Assembly (NCBI GenBank): GCA_016712105.1
Contig: JADJRU010000005.1
Coordinates: forward strand, 236,847 to 300,846
Length of the DNA: 64,000 nucleotides
Direction of reading: 5' to 3'
Source of the DNA: Ahniella sp.
GTDB taxonomy: Bacteria; Pseudomonadota; Gammaproteobacteria; Xanthomonadales; Ahniellaceae
Part shown: positions 36,575 through 47,199 of the stretch, piece after piece
How positions within the stretch are numbered: the stretch's first letter is position 1
How the letters are laid out: each line of letters starts with the position of its first letter
The notes under the pieces: model-generated
Databases searched by the model: none
Told to the model about the DNA's origin: nothing
What the model saw: only the letters and a program-made list of their open reading frames with translations
Made by a program: the position numbers and the translations under genes

Positions 36575-37489
36575 ATGTTCTTCAAAAACCTGACCCTGTT
36601 CCGTTTCTCCCCGGAAACCGCCGGAAAGCTGAAAAAGCTCGACGCCAAACTGGGCGAACATGTGCTTCGGCCCTGCGGCCCGCTGGAAATGTCGACGCGT
36701 GGATGGATCTCGCCGTACGGCCGCAGTGAGGAAGATCTGCTGCACAGCCATGGCCGATACCAGATGGTCTCGCTCGGCGGCGAAGACAAACTGCTGCCCA
36801 TGGCGACAGTGAATCAGTTTCTTGCTGACAAGGCCGCAAAACTCGAAGCGGAGCGTGGGCGCCCGGTCGGCGCGCGCGAAAAGCGCAAACTCAAGGAAGA
36901 CGTGCTGACCGAATTGATGCCGCGTGCGCTCACGCGTCCAAGCCGTCTGGCCGCTTACATGGACCTCGAGGATGGCTGGTTGGTGATCGACACGTCCTCG
37001 CGCAAGCAGGGCGAGAATCTGGTCAGCCAGTTGCGTGAAACCCTGGGCACGTTTCCGGCTGTCCAGGCCGAAGCCGAAGAGTCACCGCGTGCACTGATGA
37101 CCGAATGGTTGATCGAAGCGAAGTTGCCGGAAGGATTCGAACTTGGCGACGAGATCGAACTGAAGGATCCGGCGGATCGGGGGGCGATCGTCAAATGCCG
37201 TCGCCAGGATCTGGCCAGCGAAGAAATCCGCGAACATCTGAAGTGCGGCAAACAGGTCACACAGCTGGCGCTGGTGTATCGCGAACGCCTGGGCTTCGTG
37301 CTCGATGACGCATTGACCGTGCGCAAGTTCAAACTGCTCGACCTGGCCGTGGAATCACTGGAGGGCAGCGATCGTGAGTCTGCCCGGGCCGAACTCGACG
37401 CACGGTTTGCGCTGATGGTCCTGGAAGTGAAGCAGTTGCTGATCGATCTGGAAAAGACGTTCTCGGTGCATCGCCCGGCAGGCAAGTGA
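36575..37489 (+). CDS. rdgC: Recombination-associated protein RdgC
   Basis: 304 residues of the RdgC family, a ring-shaped DNA-binding protein that limits RecA loading. MFFKNLTLFRF, the PCGPLEMSTRGWISPYG stretch and LADKAAKLEAERGRPVGAREKRKLKEDV are characteristic. The C-terminal VLEVKQLLIDLEKTF closes the ring-forming part. It is a single gene downstream of ttcA, convergent with queA. Confidence 0.95.
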   Translation: MFFKNLTLFRFSPETAGKLKKLDAKLGEHVLRPCGPLEMSTRGWISPYGRSEEDLLHSHGRYQMVSLGGEDKLLPMATVNQFLADKAAKLEAERGRPVGAREKRKLKEDVLTELMPRALTRPSRLAAYMDLEDGWLVIDTSSRKQGENLVSQLRETLGTFPAVQAEAEESPRALMTEWLIEAKLPEGFELGDEIELKDPADRGAIVKCRRQDLASEEIREHLKCGKQVTQLALVYRERLGFVLDDALTVRKFKLLDLAVESLEGSDRESARAELDARFALMVLEVKQLLIDLEKTFSVHRPAGK

Positions 37490-37502
37490 TCGATCCCGGA
37501 AT

Positions 37503-38528
37503 TCAGGGCAAGATCAGCATCGCATCGCCGTAGGAGTAGAACCGGTAACCCTGCCGGACCGCGTGGGCATAGGCACCCAGCATGCGCTCGCGCCCTGCCA
37601 GCGCGGAGACCAGCATCAGCAAGGTCGACTCGGGCAGGTGGAAATTCGTGATCAGTGCATCGATCACGTTGAAGCGATAACCCGGTGTGATGAAGATCCG
37701 TGTGTCGCCTTCAAAGGGCAAGAGTTCGCCGCTGGCCGCGGCACTCTCCAGCGCGCGGACGCAGGTTGTGCCGACCGCCACGACCCGCTTGCCGGCGGCC
37801 TTGGCCGCCGCAATGCTGGCCACTGTCTCGGCTGGCACCGACACCCATTCGGCATGCATTCGATGTTCACTCAGATCATCGACCCGAACCGGTTGGAACG
37901 TCCCCGCACCAACATGCAGGGTCACGTCGGCAAACAGCACCCCGCGGGCGCGCAACGCGTCCAGCAAGGGCGCATCGAAGTGCAGGCCCGCAGTCGGCGC
38001 TGCCACGGCACCGGGCGTCTTGGCGTAAACCGTCTGGTATCGCTCACGATCGGCTTCATTCGCACGGCGCGCCATGTAGTGCGGCAGCGGCATTTCACCG
38101 ACCCGCTCCAATAGATCGAGTAGCGCCAGACCGGATCCGGTCGTGGCGATTTCGAAGAACCCATCCACGCGGCCACCCACGACCAGTTCGTGACCGTCGG
38201 CAAGCGTGATGCGGGCGCCTGGTTTTGGTGCATGACTGGCGCGGATCTGGGCCAGCGCACGATGCGGATCGAGGACCCTCTCGACCATCACTTCGACGGC
38301 ACCACCACTGGCCTTGTGTCCGAACACACGCGCCGGAATGACCCGGGTGTTGTTGAACACCAGCAGATCACCCGGCTCGATGAGGTCCAGCAGGTCCCGA
38401 AACTGTCGATCTTCCAGGCCATCGCGCGCCACATCGACCAGCAACAAGCGGCTGGCCGAGCGGTCGGGCAAAGGGGTGGCGGCGATCAGCTCCTTCGGGA
38501 GCTCGAACGAAAAATCCTGTTTGCGCAT
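37503..38528 (-). CDS. queA: S-adenosylmethionine:tRNA ribosyltransferase-isomerase QueA
   Basis: 341 residues. It adds the epoxycyclopentane ring precursor in queuosine synthesis. Family marks are FELPKELIAATPLPDRSASRLL at the N-terminus, NNTRVIPAR, the catalytic-region APTAGLHFDAPLLDALRARG, LHVGAGTFQPV and the C-terminal NFHLPESTLLMLVSALAGRE. No tgt or yajC gene follows within the window, so it is separated from the usual queuosine operon here. Confidence 0.96.
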   Translation of the reverse strand: MRKQDFSFELPKELIAATPLPDRSASRLLLVDVARDGLEDRQFRDLLDLIEPGDLLVFNNTRVIPARVFGHKASGGAVEVMVERVLDPHRALAQIRASHAPKPGARITLADGHELVVGGRVDGFFEIATTGSGLALLDLLERVGEMPLPHYMARRANEADRERYQTVYAKTPGAVAAPTAGLHFDAPLLDALRARGVLFADVTLHVGAGTFQPVRVDDLSEHRMHAEWVSVPAETVASIAAAKAAGKRVVAVGTTCVRALESAAASGELLPFEGDTRIFITPGYRFNVIDALITNFHLPESTLLMLVSALAGRERMLGAYAHAVRQGYRFYSYGDAMLILP

Positions 38529-38570
38529 GGTGCCATTATGACGCAGTGGCCATCTGCATGGCCTATCAGG

Positions 38571-38984
38571 TCAACCGGCCTTGGCCTCGCGACGCGCCAT
38601 CTTGCGGGCCATATCGTCGACTGGCCGGATTTCCTTGATGCGACAGCGCTCCCGTCCGAACTTTACGTAGCCGAATTTGTTGTCGACGACGTTATAACTG
38701 CCCAAGACGGCGATATTCATTTGGTGGTGCAGATCCAGACATGGTTCCCGCAGCTTCAACAAATAGGCCTTTCTGCCGTTCGTCCAGATGACCAGGTTCT
38801 CGTCATCGAAGGATCGCCAATGATCAAGGCCGCGAACATAACGAAAACTGTCGATCGGCTCGCCGGCAAACCTTTCGAATTCGGCCAAGTCCGCTGCCTC
38901 GCGTTCGCGCACTTGTTGTGCGTGGGTGCAAGCGCCCAGCAAGAGCGTGAGCAGTGCAAGAAAAGTCACTCGAAGCATGGTCAT
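38571..38984 (-). CDS. Small lipoprotein, DUF6491-like
   Basis: 137 residues. The lipobox LLLGAC follows a short hydrophobic segment (MLRVTFLALLTLLLGAC). The mature part has a paired-cysteine layout (REPCLDLHH and RERCRIKEIRPVD) typical of small Xanthomonadales lipoproteins in the DUF6491 group. I chose ATG 38984 because GGGAG lies 8 bases upstream; a longer frame starts at 39023. Function is unknown. Confidence 0.7.
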   Translation of the reverse strand: MTMLRVTFLALLTLLLGACTHAQQVREREAADLAEFERFAGEPIDSFRYVRGLDHWRSFDDENLVIWTNGRKAYLLKLREPCLDLHHQMNIAVLGSYNVVDNKFGYVKFGRERCRIKEIRPVDDMARKMARREAKAG

Positions 38985-39134
38985 GGGGGCAACTCCCAAG
39001 TTGTGTGGGCCCGATGTAACCACGGATCCAGGCAGCCCGCACCGGCCTCGCTCCGTGTCGTTGGCAATTGTTCAGTCAAGTCGCGTTTGCCTGCAAAGGC
39101 TGTTGAAATACGGGTCTGAACGGAAAAACGAACC

Positions 39135-41877
39135 ATGCCCAAACGACTGATCCTGATTGACGGCTCCGCCTACCTGTTCCGCGCGTTCCACGCGCTGCCG
39201 CCGCTTGCGAACATCCATGGCGAGCCGACCGGCGCGCTGTTCGGCGTCGTCAACATGCTGCGCTCGCATCTGGCGCAGAAGTCCGAATACATCGCGTTCG
39301 TGATGGATCCGGGTGGCAAGAATTTCCGTCACGAGATGTACCCGGAATACAAGGCGAACCGCCCACCGATGCCGGACGAATTGCGTGCCCAGATCGAACC
39401 GATGCTGGCGATCGTTCGGGCGCTCGGGATCCCGGTGTTGCGTGAGCCGGGTGTCGAGGCCGATGACGTGATCGGCACTTTGGCCCGGCAGGCCGAAGCG
39501 CATGACCTGCTGGTGACGATTTCCACCGGCGACAAGGATCTGGCGCAACTGGTCGACGCGCGCGTGGAACTGGTCAACACCATGACCGGATCAAGGCTCG
39601 ACGAGCAGGGTGTGATGGCGAAATTTGGTGTCCGTCCCGACCAGATCGCCGATTTCCTGGCGTTGATGGGCGACAAGGTCGACAACATTCCCGGCGTCGA
39701 CAAGTGTGGCGAGAAAACCGCGGCCAAGTGGCTGCAGCAATACGGCACGATGGACGCGGTGATGGCCCATGCCGGCGAGATCAGCGGCAAGATCGGCGAG
39801 AACCTGCGCGCTGCCCTGCCGCGTTTGCCGCTGTCGCGGGATCTGACGCGCGTACGCTGTGATTTGCCATTGTCACGCCCGGTCGAGTCGCTGACACGAA
39901 GTGCTCCGGATGCGGATGCCTTGCGCGACTTGTATTCACGATACGAGTTCCGCGCCGCGCTGAAGGAAATCGATCCGGCCGCGGGTGCACCGACGGCCTC
40001 GCCTGCTGCACCGTCTGCAGCGCCAATCCCCTGCTCCGAAGCCCGCCGTGCCTCCCGGGTTCGATCAGCCCGGCCAGTACGAATGTGTACTGACCCTGGA
40101 ACGTTGGCAGCACTGGTTGGCACGTTTGCGCGCGGCACCGCTGTTTGCGTTCGACACTGAAACCACGAGCCTCGATGCACATCGTGCCGAAATTGTCGGT
40201 GTGTCGTTTGCCATCACGCCCGGCGAAGCGGCTTATGTGCCATTGGCGCACAACGGACCCGGCGTCGCGGCGCAACTGGACCGCAGCACCGTGCTCGGTG
40301 ATCTCAAACCGCTGCTCGCGGATCCGGCGATCCTGAAAGTCGGGCAGCACGGCAAGTACGACATGCATGTTCTGGCGCACTACGAAATCGAGGTGAACGG
40401 CTACGCGTTCGACACCATGCTGGAAAGTTACGTGCTGAATTCCACCGCGAGCCGGCACGACATGGATTCGCTGTCGAAGTTCTATCTGAACTATGAGCCG
40501 ATTGCTTACGAGACCGTTGCAGGCAAGGGAGCCAAGCAGATTTCGTTCTCCGAGGTCGACCTGGAGGTGGCGACACGGTATGCCGCGGAGGATGCCGATG
40601 TCACGCTGCGACTGCATCAGGTGTTACACGCGCGCCTGGCTGCAGAGCCGACGCTGGAAGCGGTGTTCCGCGATATCGAGATGCCGCTGGTGCCGGTGCT
40701 CCGTCGGATGGAGGCCAACGGCATTCTGGTGGATGCCGCGGTCCTGCGGGCTCAGAGCCACGACTTGCGGACACGCATGAACACCGTGGTCGAGCGCGCC
40801 TATGAAGTGGTCGGCCACCGCTTCAGCATGGACTCCCCGAAACAGCTTCAGGCTGTGCTGTACGACGAACTGAAGCTGCCGGTCATGGCGAAAACCCCCT
40901 CAGGCCAGCCATCGACGAACGAGGACGCCATCAGCGAACTCGCGGAACATCATGAGTTGCCGAAGCTGATCCTTGAATATCGCGGCATGGCAAAACTGGT
41001 GTCCACGTATACCGAGCGCCTGCCCGAGCAGATCAACGAGCGCACCGGGCGCGTGCATACGTCGTTTCATCAGGCTACGGCGCAGACCGGGCGCCTGTCG
41101 TCGACCGACCCCAATCTGCAGAACATTCCAATCCGCACCGAGGACGGCCGGCGCATCCGCAAGGCCTTCATCGCGCCACCGGGCTGGAAGATCGTTGCAG
41201 CCGACTACTCGCAGATCGAATTGCGCATCATGGCCCACCTGTCCGGCGACGAGGGCTTGCTGCGCGCATTCCGCGAGGGCATCGACGTCCATCGCGCTAC
41301 CGCCGCCGAAGTATTCGGACTCACGCCCGAGGAAGTCAGCGGCAATCAGCGTCGCGCCGCCAAGGCGATCAACTTCGGCCTGATGTACGGCATGGGCGCG
41401 TTCGGACTGGCGCGGCAGCTGGACATCGGCCGCAAGGAAGCCAGCGACTACATCAGCCGATACTTCGCCCGGTATCCGGGTGTGCGGACCTACATGGACA
41501 ACATCCGCGAACAGGCCAAGCGCTCTGGTTATGTCGCAACCGTGTTCGGCCGGCGGCTCTATCTCAACGAGATCCACTCCCGGAATGCCGGACTGCGCGC
41601 CGGCGCCGAACGGGCAGCGATCAACGCACCGATGCAGGGCACTGCAGCCGACATCATCAAGCGCGCGATGCTGGCGATCGATACCTGGCTCGTCGACCAC
41701 GGCGCCACAGCGCGTTTGCTGCTTCAGGTGCACGATGAACTGGTCTTCGAGATTCGCGAAGACGCCGTCGCGTCCTTGAAGCCCGCTTTGGCAGCCCATA
41801 TGGAAGGCGCTGCACGATTGGATGTGCCACTGGAAGTTGAAATTGGCGTCGGCGACAACTGGGATGAGGCCCATTAA
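39135..41877 (+). CDS. polA: DNA polymerase I, frameshifted in the linker
   Basis: About 913 residues after joining. The 5' nuclease domain (LILIDGSAYLFRAFHALPPL, later STGDKDLAQLV and LMGDKVDNIPGV) covers residues 1-290. After an Ala/Pro-rich linker the 3'-5' exonuclease domain starts near FAFDTETTSLD, with its catalytic acidic residues apparently kept. The polymerase domain has DYSQIELRIMAHLSGD, RRAAKAINFGLMYGMGAFGL and VHDELVFEI. The frame shifts by one base in the linker, near CCCC at 40028-40031. Because this gene is normally needed, an indel error is likely. Confidence 0.94.
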
Positions 41878-42009
41878 CCCGCCGTTCGTCGGAAACTGGT
41901 TGCTGCCATCGAGACTTAGTTCACGCAATTTCAAAGACCTGCGTGCCGTGAGACAAAAAATTTGCACTTGCGTCACAGGTTTGAACCGCAGCTGAACTAC
42001 AATCGGAAC

Positions 42010-42174
42010 TGGGTTGAACTATCCATGCTGTAGCGCAATCTATATGCATGGATCGTCTCCCCAAGTGATCCAACACTCGTGAGAGTGAACCCCATAGCAG
42101 GTCCACGGTTCGCAAGATCCCCGCCTGCAACCCCAGCCCCGGGTGTGCCCCCAAGCGCCCGGGGCTACTTATTT
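42010..42174 (+). ncRNA. Candidate small RNA with C-rich loops (sX13-like)
   Basis: Three hairpins expose runs of C in single-stranded parts. TGGATC/GATCCA at 42049-42072 has loop GTCTCCCCAAGT. GCAGG/CCTGC at 42097-42128 has a long loop ending in ATCCCCG. The terminal 9-bp stem AGCCCCGGG/CCCGGGGCT at 42135-42166 has loop TGTGCCCCCAAGCG and ends in ACTTATTT. TACAAT at 41998-42003 could be the -10 box. As I recall, sX13 of Xanthomonas has C-rich loops and lies beside polA. The 5' end is approximate. Confidence 0.6.
42135..42174 (+). terminator. Terminator stem of the candidate sRNA
   Basis: A perfect 9-bp GC-rich stem (AGCCCCGGG with CCCGGGGCT) is followed by ACTTATTT, a short T-containing tail. 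It is also the third C-loop hairpin of the candidate sRNA. Confidence 0.6.
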
Positions 42175-42244
42175 CCGCGATCCGGAAATCAGTAGCGATT
42201 ACTCCCGAATTGCGTATGCTTGTCCCCATGCCGCGGGAGTGCCC

Positions 42245-43108
42245 ATGTTCGAAACACCCAGCCTCACCGAAGCCACCTTGCCGGCCACCCCACAGTTGGC
42301 CGTGTTCGGGCACCCCATCGCCCACAGTCGCTCCCCCCACATCCATGCCGCATTCGGCCACCAGCTCGGCATTGACCTGAGTTACCGGGCGATCGACGTG
42401 CCGGACGGGCGATTGGCCGCGTCACTGGCCCGTTTTGCAGCCAGTGGCGGCATCGGCGCCAATGTCACGCTGCCGTTCAAACGTGATGCCGTGGCCTGCT
42501 GCGCCGACTTGAGCGCCCGTGCCCGTCGTGCCAGCGTCGTCAATACGCTGCAACGCCGGGGTGATGCCTGGTTCGGCGACAACACCGACGGCCAGGGTCT
42601 GGTGCAGGACATCACGGAACGCCATCGGCTGGACTTGCGCGCCCGGCGCGTCTTGATCCTCGGCGCTGGCGGCGCCAGCCAGGCCATCCTGCCTTCGTTG
42701 CTGGATGCCTCGGTTGACACCATCACACTGGCCAACCGGAATCCGCAACGCGCCGACGCCCTGTGCGACCTGATCGGCGAGCCGGCGCGCGTGCGAAGCG
42801 TGTATTGGGAGGGGCTCGCGGATGCCGGCCATTTTGATCTGGTCATCAACGCCACCAGTGCCGGCGTCCAGGGTCAGGCCTTGGATCTGCCGTTTTCGCT
42901 CCTCTCTGCGCGCACGCTCGCATACGACCTGAGTTACGGCGCGTCGGCCAGCTTGTTCCTGGCATGGGCTCGAGCCGGTCAGGCCTGGCTTGCGATCGAT
43001 GGACTTGGCATGCTGGTCGAACAGGCCGCACTGTCATTCGAGTTGTGGTTTGGCGAGCACCCGGACACGGAACTGGTGTTCCAGGACCTGCGCGCCCGCG
43101 CGACGTGA
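42245..43108 (+). CDS. aroE: Shikimate dehydrogenase
   Basis: 287 residues. It reduces 3-dehydroshikimate with NADPH in aromatic amino-acid synthesis. The substrate part reads FGHPIAHSRSPHIHAAFG and NVTLPFKRDAV, where the catalytic Lys sits. The cofactor motif is LILGAGGASQAILP, and NATSAGVQGQ and DGLGMLVEQAA close the family pattern. I chose ATG 42245, because the longer frame would run through the sRNA terminator. Chorismate from this pathway feeds XanB2 far upstream. Confidence 0.95.
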   Translation: MFETPSLTEATLPATPQLAVFGHPIAHSRSPHIHAAFGHQLGIDLSYRAIDVPDGRLAASLARFAASGGIGANVTLPFKRDAVACCADLSARARRASVVNTLQRRGDAWFGDNTDGQGLVQDITERHRLDLRARRVLILGAGGASQAILPSLLDASVDTITLANRNPQRADALCDLIGEPARVRSVYWEGLADAGHFDLVINATSAGVQGQALDLPFSLLSARTLAYDLSYGASASLFLAWARAGQAWLAIDGLGMLVEQAALSFELWFGEHPDTELVFQDLRARAT

Positions 43109-43407
43109 CGATCGCAGCCATTGACGGGCCATTGCTGGCCGACGGCCGCGGTGGCTGGTCGTGCCGCGCCAGCTGTGGCGCCTGCTGCATCGGGCCATCG
43201 ATTTCGTCGCCGATTCCAGGCATGCCGGACGGGAAACCAGCTGGGGTCCGCTGCGTTCAGTTGGATGACGACATGCGCTGTCGAATTTTTGGCCAGCCCG
43301 AACGCCCGGAGATTTGTGGCCGATTGCGGCCGATGCCGGATCTTTGTGGTCAGTCACGCGCCCAAGCCATGGTGTTGATTGCAGCGCTCGAACTCGCCAC
43401 CGTTTGA
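43105..43407 (+). CDS. YkgJ-family cysteine-cluster protein
   Basis: 100 residues. Cysteines lie in CRASCGACC, then VRCVQL, MRCRIFG, EICGRL and DLCGQ, the UPF0153/YkgJ spacing thought to bind zinc or an Fe-S cluster. It begins at GTG 43105, which overlaps the aroE stop (GTGA), so it is translationally coupled to aroE. Function is unknown. Confidence 0.8.
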   Translation: MTIAAIDGPLLADGRGGWSCRASCGACCIGPSISSPIPGMPDGKPAGVRCVQLDDDMRCRIFGQPERPEICGRLRPMPDLCGQSRAQAMVLIAALELATV

Positions 43408-43488
43408 CCAACAGCCGTTTGATTCACCGGCATCAGACAGTAACGGCTGGTAAACTCGCCAGTCTCCCCTGTTCACGTTGGCCTCCCC

Positions 43489-46400
43489 ATGACCCTTGCC
43501 GCGAATCGCGTTTCCGCGATTGTCGATCCCGATTACACCCTCGAGCACAAGTACACCCGCGAACAGGGCCGGATTTTTCTGTCCGGTGTGCAGGCTCTGG
43601 TGCGCCTGCCGATCATGCAGCAGATGCGCGATCGTGCCGCGAAGTTGAATACTGCCGGCTTCATTTCAGGGTATCGCGGGTCGCCACTGGGCGGCTTCGA
43701 TCTCGAACTCTGGAAAGCCAAGAAACACCTGGCTGGCGCGAACGTCAAATTTACGCCGGGCCTCAATGAGGATCTCGGCGCAACAATGGTCTGGGGCTCA
43801 CAACAACCCAACCTGTTCCAGGGCGCCAACTACGACGGCGTGTTTTCGATGTGGTACGGCAAAGGCCCGGGCGTCGATCGCACCGGTGACGTGTTCAAAC
43901 ACGCCAACGCCGCCGGTACCTCCAAGTTCGGTGGTGTGCTCGCACTGGCCGCCGACGATCACGCCTGCCGCTCGTCCACGCTGCCGCACGGGTCCGAACA
44001 CGAGTTCGTTTCGGCGTACATGCCGATCCTGAATCCGGCGGGTGTACAGGACATCCTCGACATGGGCCTGCTGGGCTGGGCGATGAGCCGGTACACGGGT
44101 CGCTGGGTCGGCTTCAAGACGATTGCCGAAACCGTCGAGTCTTCGGGATCCGTCGATGTGAATCCGCACCAGCTGGACATCATCCTGCCGGAAGATTTCA
44201 CGATGCCGGTGGGCGGTCTCAACATCCGCTGGCCGGATCCGCCGCTCGACCAGGAAATGCGCCTGCACCAGTACGCCACCCAAGCGGCGTTTGCGTTTGC
44301 GCGAGCGAACCGCATCGACAAGGTGGTGATTGATGCGCCGAAGGCCCGCCTGGGCATCGTCACCACCGGCAAAAGTTATCTCGACGTGCTGCAGGCGCTC
44401 GAGTACCTCGGCATCGACCAGGAAGCTGGCCGAGATCGGCATCCGCGTCTACAAGGTCGGCATGACCTGGCCGCTTGAGCCGATCGGCATTCGCGACTTC
44501 GCGCGCGGCCTGGAAGACATCATCGTGGTCGAGGAAAAGCGCAGCTTCCTCGAATCGCAGATGAAGGAAGCCATGTACAACTGGGACCACGCCACGCGTC
44601 CGTCCATCGTCGGCAAGTACGACGAAGAAGAAAACTGGATTCTGCCCTCGACGTCGGAACTGACGCCGGCCCGGATCGCACGCGTGATCGCGAAGCGCCT
44701 CGCTCGATTCTTCACGTCCGACCTGATCGAATCACGCCTGAAGTGGATTGCCGACAAGGAAAAGGAACTCGCGCTGCCGCGTGCCAATTTCCCGCGCGCC
44801 GCCCATTACTGCTCGGGCTGTCCGCACAATTCCTCGACGGTGGTGCCGGAAGGCAGTCGCGCACTGGGCGGAATCGGTTGCCATTACATGGTGACCTGGA
44901 TGGACCGCAAGACCGACACGTTCACGCAGATGGGCGGCGAAGGCGCCACGTGGTGTGGCCAGGCGCCGTTCACCAGCGAGAAGCATGTCTTCCAGAATCT
45001 GGGTGACGGCACGTATTTCCACTCAGGCTCACTGGCCATTCGCCAGGCGATCGCCGCCGGCGTGAACATCACCTACAAGATCCTCGTCAACGACGCCGTG
45101 GCGATGACGGGTGGTCAGCCGGTGGACGGCACTTTGACTGTTCCCGACATTGCCCGCCAAGTCAGCGCCGAGGGTGTGCACACGATCGTCGTCATGAGCG
45201 ACGACATCAGCAAATGGTGGCGCCGTGACCTGTTCCCGTCGGGGGTTGAGTTCGTCGATCGCGACCAGCTGGATGCCGTACAGAAGCGCCTCAGCAAAGT
45301 CGAGGGCGTCAGCGTCCTGATTTACGACCAGACCTGCGCCGCCGAGAAACGTCGTCGTCGCAAACGCGGCAAGATGGTCGACCCGGCCAAGCGTACGTTC
45401 ATCAATCCGGCCGTGTGCGAAGGCTGTGGCGACTGCGGTGTCAAGTCGAACTGCGTCTCCGTGCTGCCGCTGGAAACCGAATTCGGCCGCAAGCGCGAGA
45501 TCGACCAGTCGAACTGCAACAAGGACTTCTCGTGCGTGAAGGGCTTCTGCCCGAGTTTCGTCACGATCCAGGGCGGCGGACTCAAGAAGCGCAAAGCCAG
45601 CAGCAATACGCTGGACGCAAATACCCTGCCGATGCCGGTGATCTCCGGATCGCTGGACCAACCCTGGAACATCCTGGTGACTGGAATTGGCGGCACGGGT
45701 GTCGTCACGATCGGCGCCTTGATCGGCATGGCGGCACATCTCGAAGGCAAGGGCACCTCGGTGCTGGATCAGACCGGTCTGGCGCAGAAGGGCGGCGCCG
45801 TGACCACACACGTGCGTGTTGCGAACACGCCGGCCGACATCCACGCGGTTCGTATTGCCGCAGGCGAAGCGGACCTGGTGCTGGGTTGTGACATGGTTGT
45901 GGTCAACGACTACTGGGCCCTGTCGAAAATCCGCGCCGACCGTACCCATGTCGTGTTGAATACCTACGAAGCCATGCCGGGCACGTTCACGCGCAACACC
46001 GACATGCAGTTTCCGAGCGACGGCATCGTGCGCGCCGTGAAGACAGCATTGGCCGGCCGTGATCCGGAACAGATTGAAGCGACCGACATCGCCAACATCT
46101 TGCTCGGCGACTCCATCGGTACCAATACGTTCATGCTGGGTTATGCCTGGCAGAAGGGCTGGGTGCCGGTGCAGCTCGAATCCCTGATGCGGGCGATCGA
46201 ATTGAACGGCGCTGCCGTCAAGATGAACGTGGCTGCATTCAATTGGGGTCGTCTGGCGGCCCACGATCCGGCAGCGGTTCGCAAGGCAGCTGGTGAAAAG
46301 AGCAAGCCGGCTGCAGCCGAATTCACGACCATGCCGGACACGCTCGCCACAAGCGCCGCGTTCGAAGGCTTCGGTCCGCTGGCCGGAAACCTCGACGAGG

Positions 46401-47041
46401 CAGTGTCGCTGCGTGCCAAGTTCCTGACGGAATACCAGAACGAGGCGTATGCCCGTCGTTACGTCGACTTCGTCAACAAGGTTCGCGACGCCGAAACAGC
46501 CAAACTCGGCTCCGACAAGCTTGCGAACGCAGTCGCCCGATACGCATTCAAGTTGATGGCGTACAAGGATGAGTACGAAGTCGCGCGGTTGTACACCACC
46601 GGCGATTTCGAAAAGCGCATCCGCGAAACCTTCGATGGCGACTTCAAGGTGCACTTCAACCTGGCACCGCCCCTGCTCGCGAAGAAGGATGCCGACGGCC
46701 ACCTGGTGAAAGCCGAGTATGGCCCTTGGGTCTTCAAGGCCTTCAAGGTGATGGCCTGGGCGCGCCGCTTCCGCGGCAGCTGGCTCGACGTGTTCGGTCG
46801 CACTGAAGAACGCCGCATGGAACGCCGCCTGATCGCCGAATATTTTGCGCACATCGACGAAGCACTCGGCAAACTTGATGCGTCAACCATCGACCAAGCT
46901 GTTGCGCTGGCCGAAGTACCGGAACACATTCGCGGCTATGGCCACGTCAAGGAAGCGCACGTCGAGAAGGCATTGAAGCGACGCGACGAGTTGCTCGCCG
47001 CGATTCGGGGGAGCAAGCAGGCTTTGCAGCAAGCCGCGTAA
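43489..47041 (+). CDS. Indolepyruvate ferredoxin oxidoreductase (fused), frameshifted
   Basis: A large single-chain 2-oxoacid:ferredoxin oxidoreductase of about 1184 residues that decarboxylates aryl pyruvates to acyl-CoA. N-terminal domain: RGSPLGGFDLELWKAKKHL. Thiamine-diphosphate part: HYCSGCPHNSSTVVPEG and KILVNDAVAMTGGQPVDGTLTVP. Iron-sulfur part: CEGCGDCGVKSNC. Gamma-domain: NILVTGIGGTGVVTIGALI. The frame breaks near 44418-44426 (GACCAGGAAGCTGG); a one-base change restores KLAEIGIRVYKVGMTWPLEP. Probably a read error. Confidence 0.92.
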
Positions 47042-47199
47042 CCGGAACACGGACGGGGTGGGTGCTAACAGCCTGTGGAAGAGAAAGCTGTTGGTGCCCG
47101 CCACGGATGGCCAGCCCGCCAATTGGCCGGCCGTTTAACGGAACGTTTTCATATAAATCATATAGTTAGGCGGTCGGGTTTTACCTAAGTTTCCTTTAA

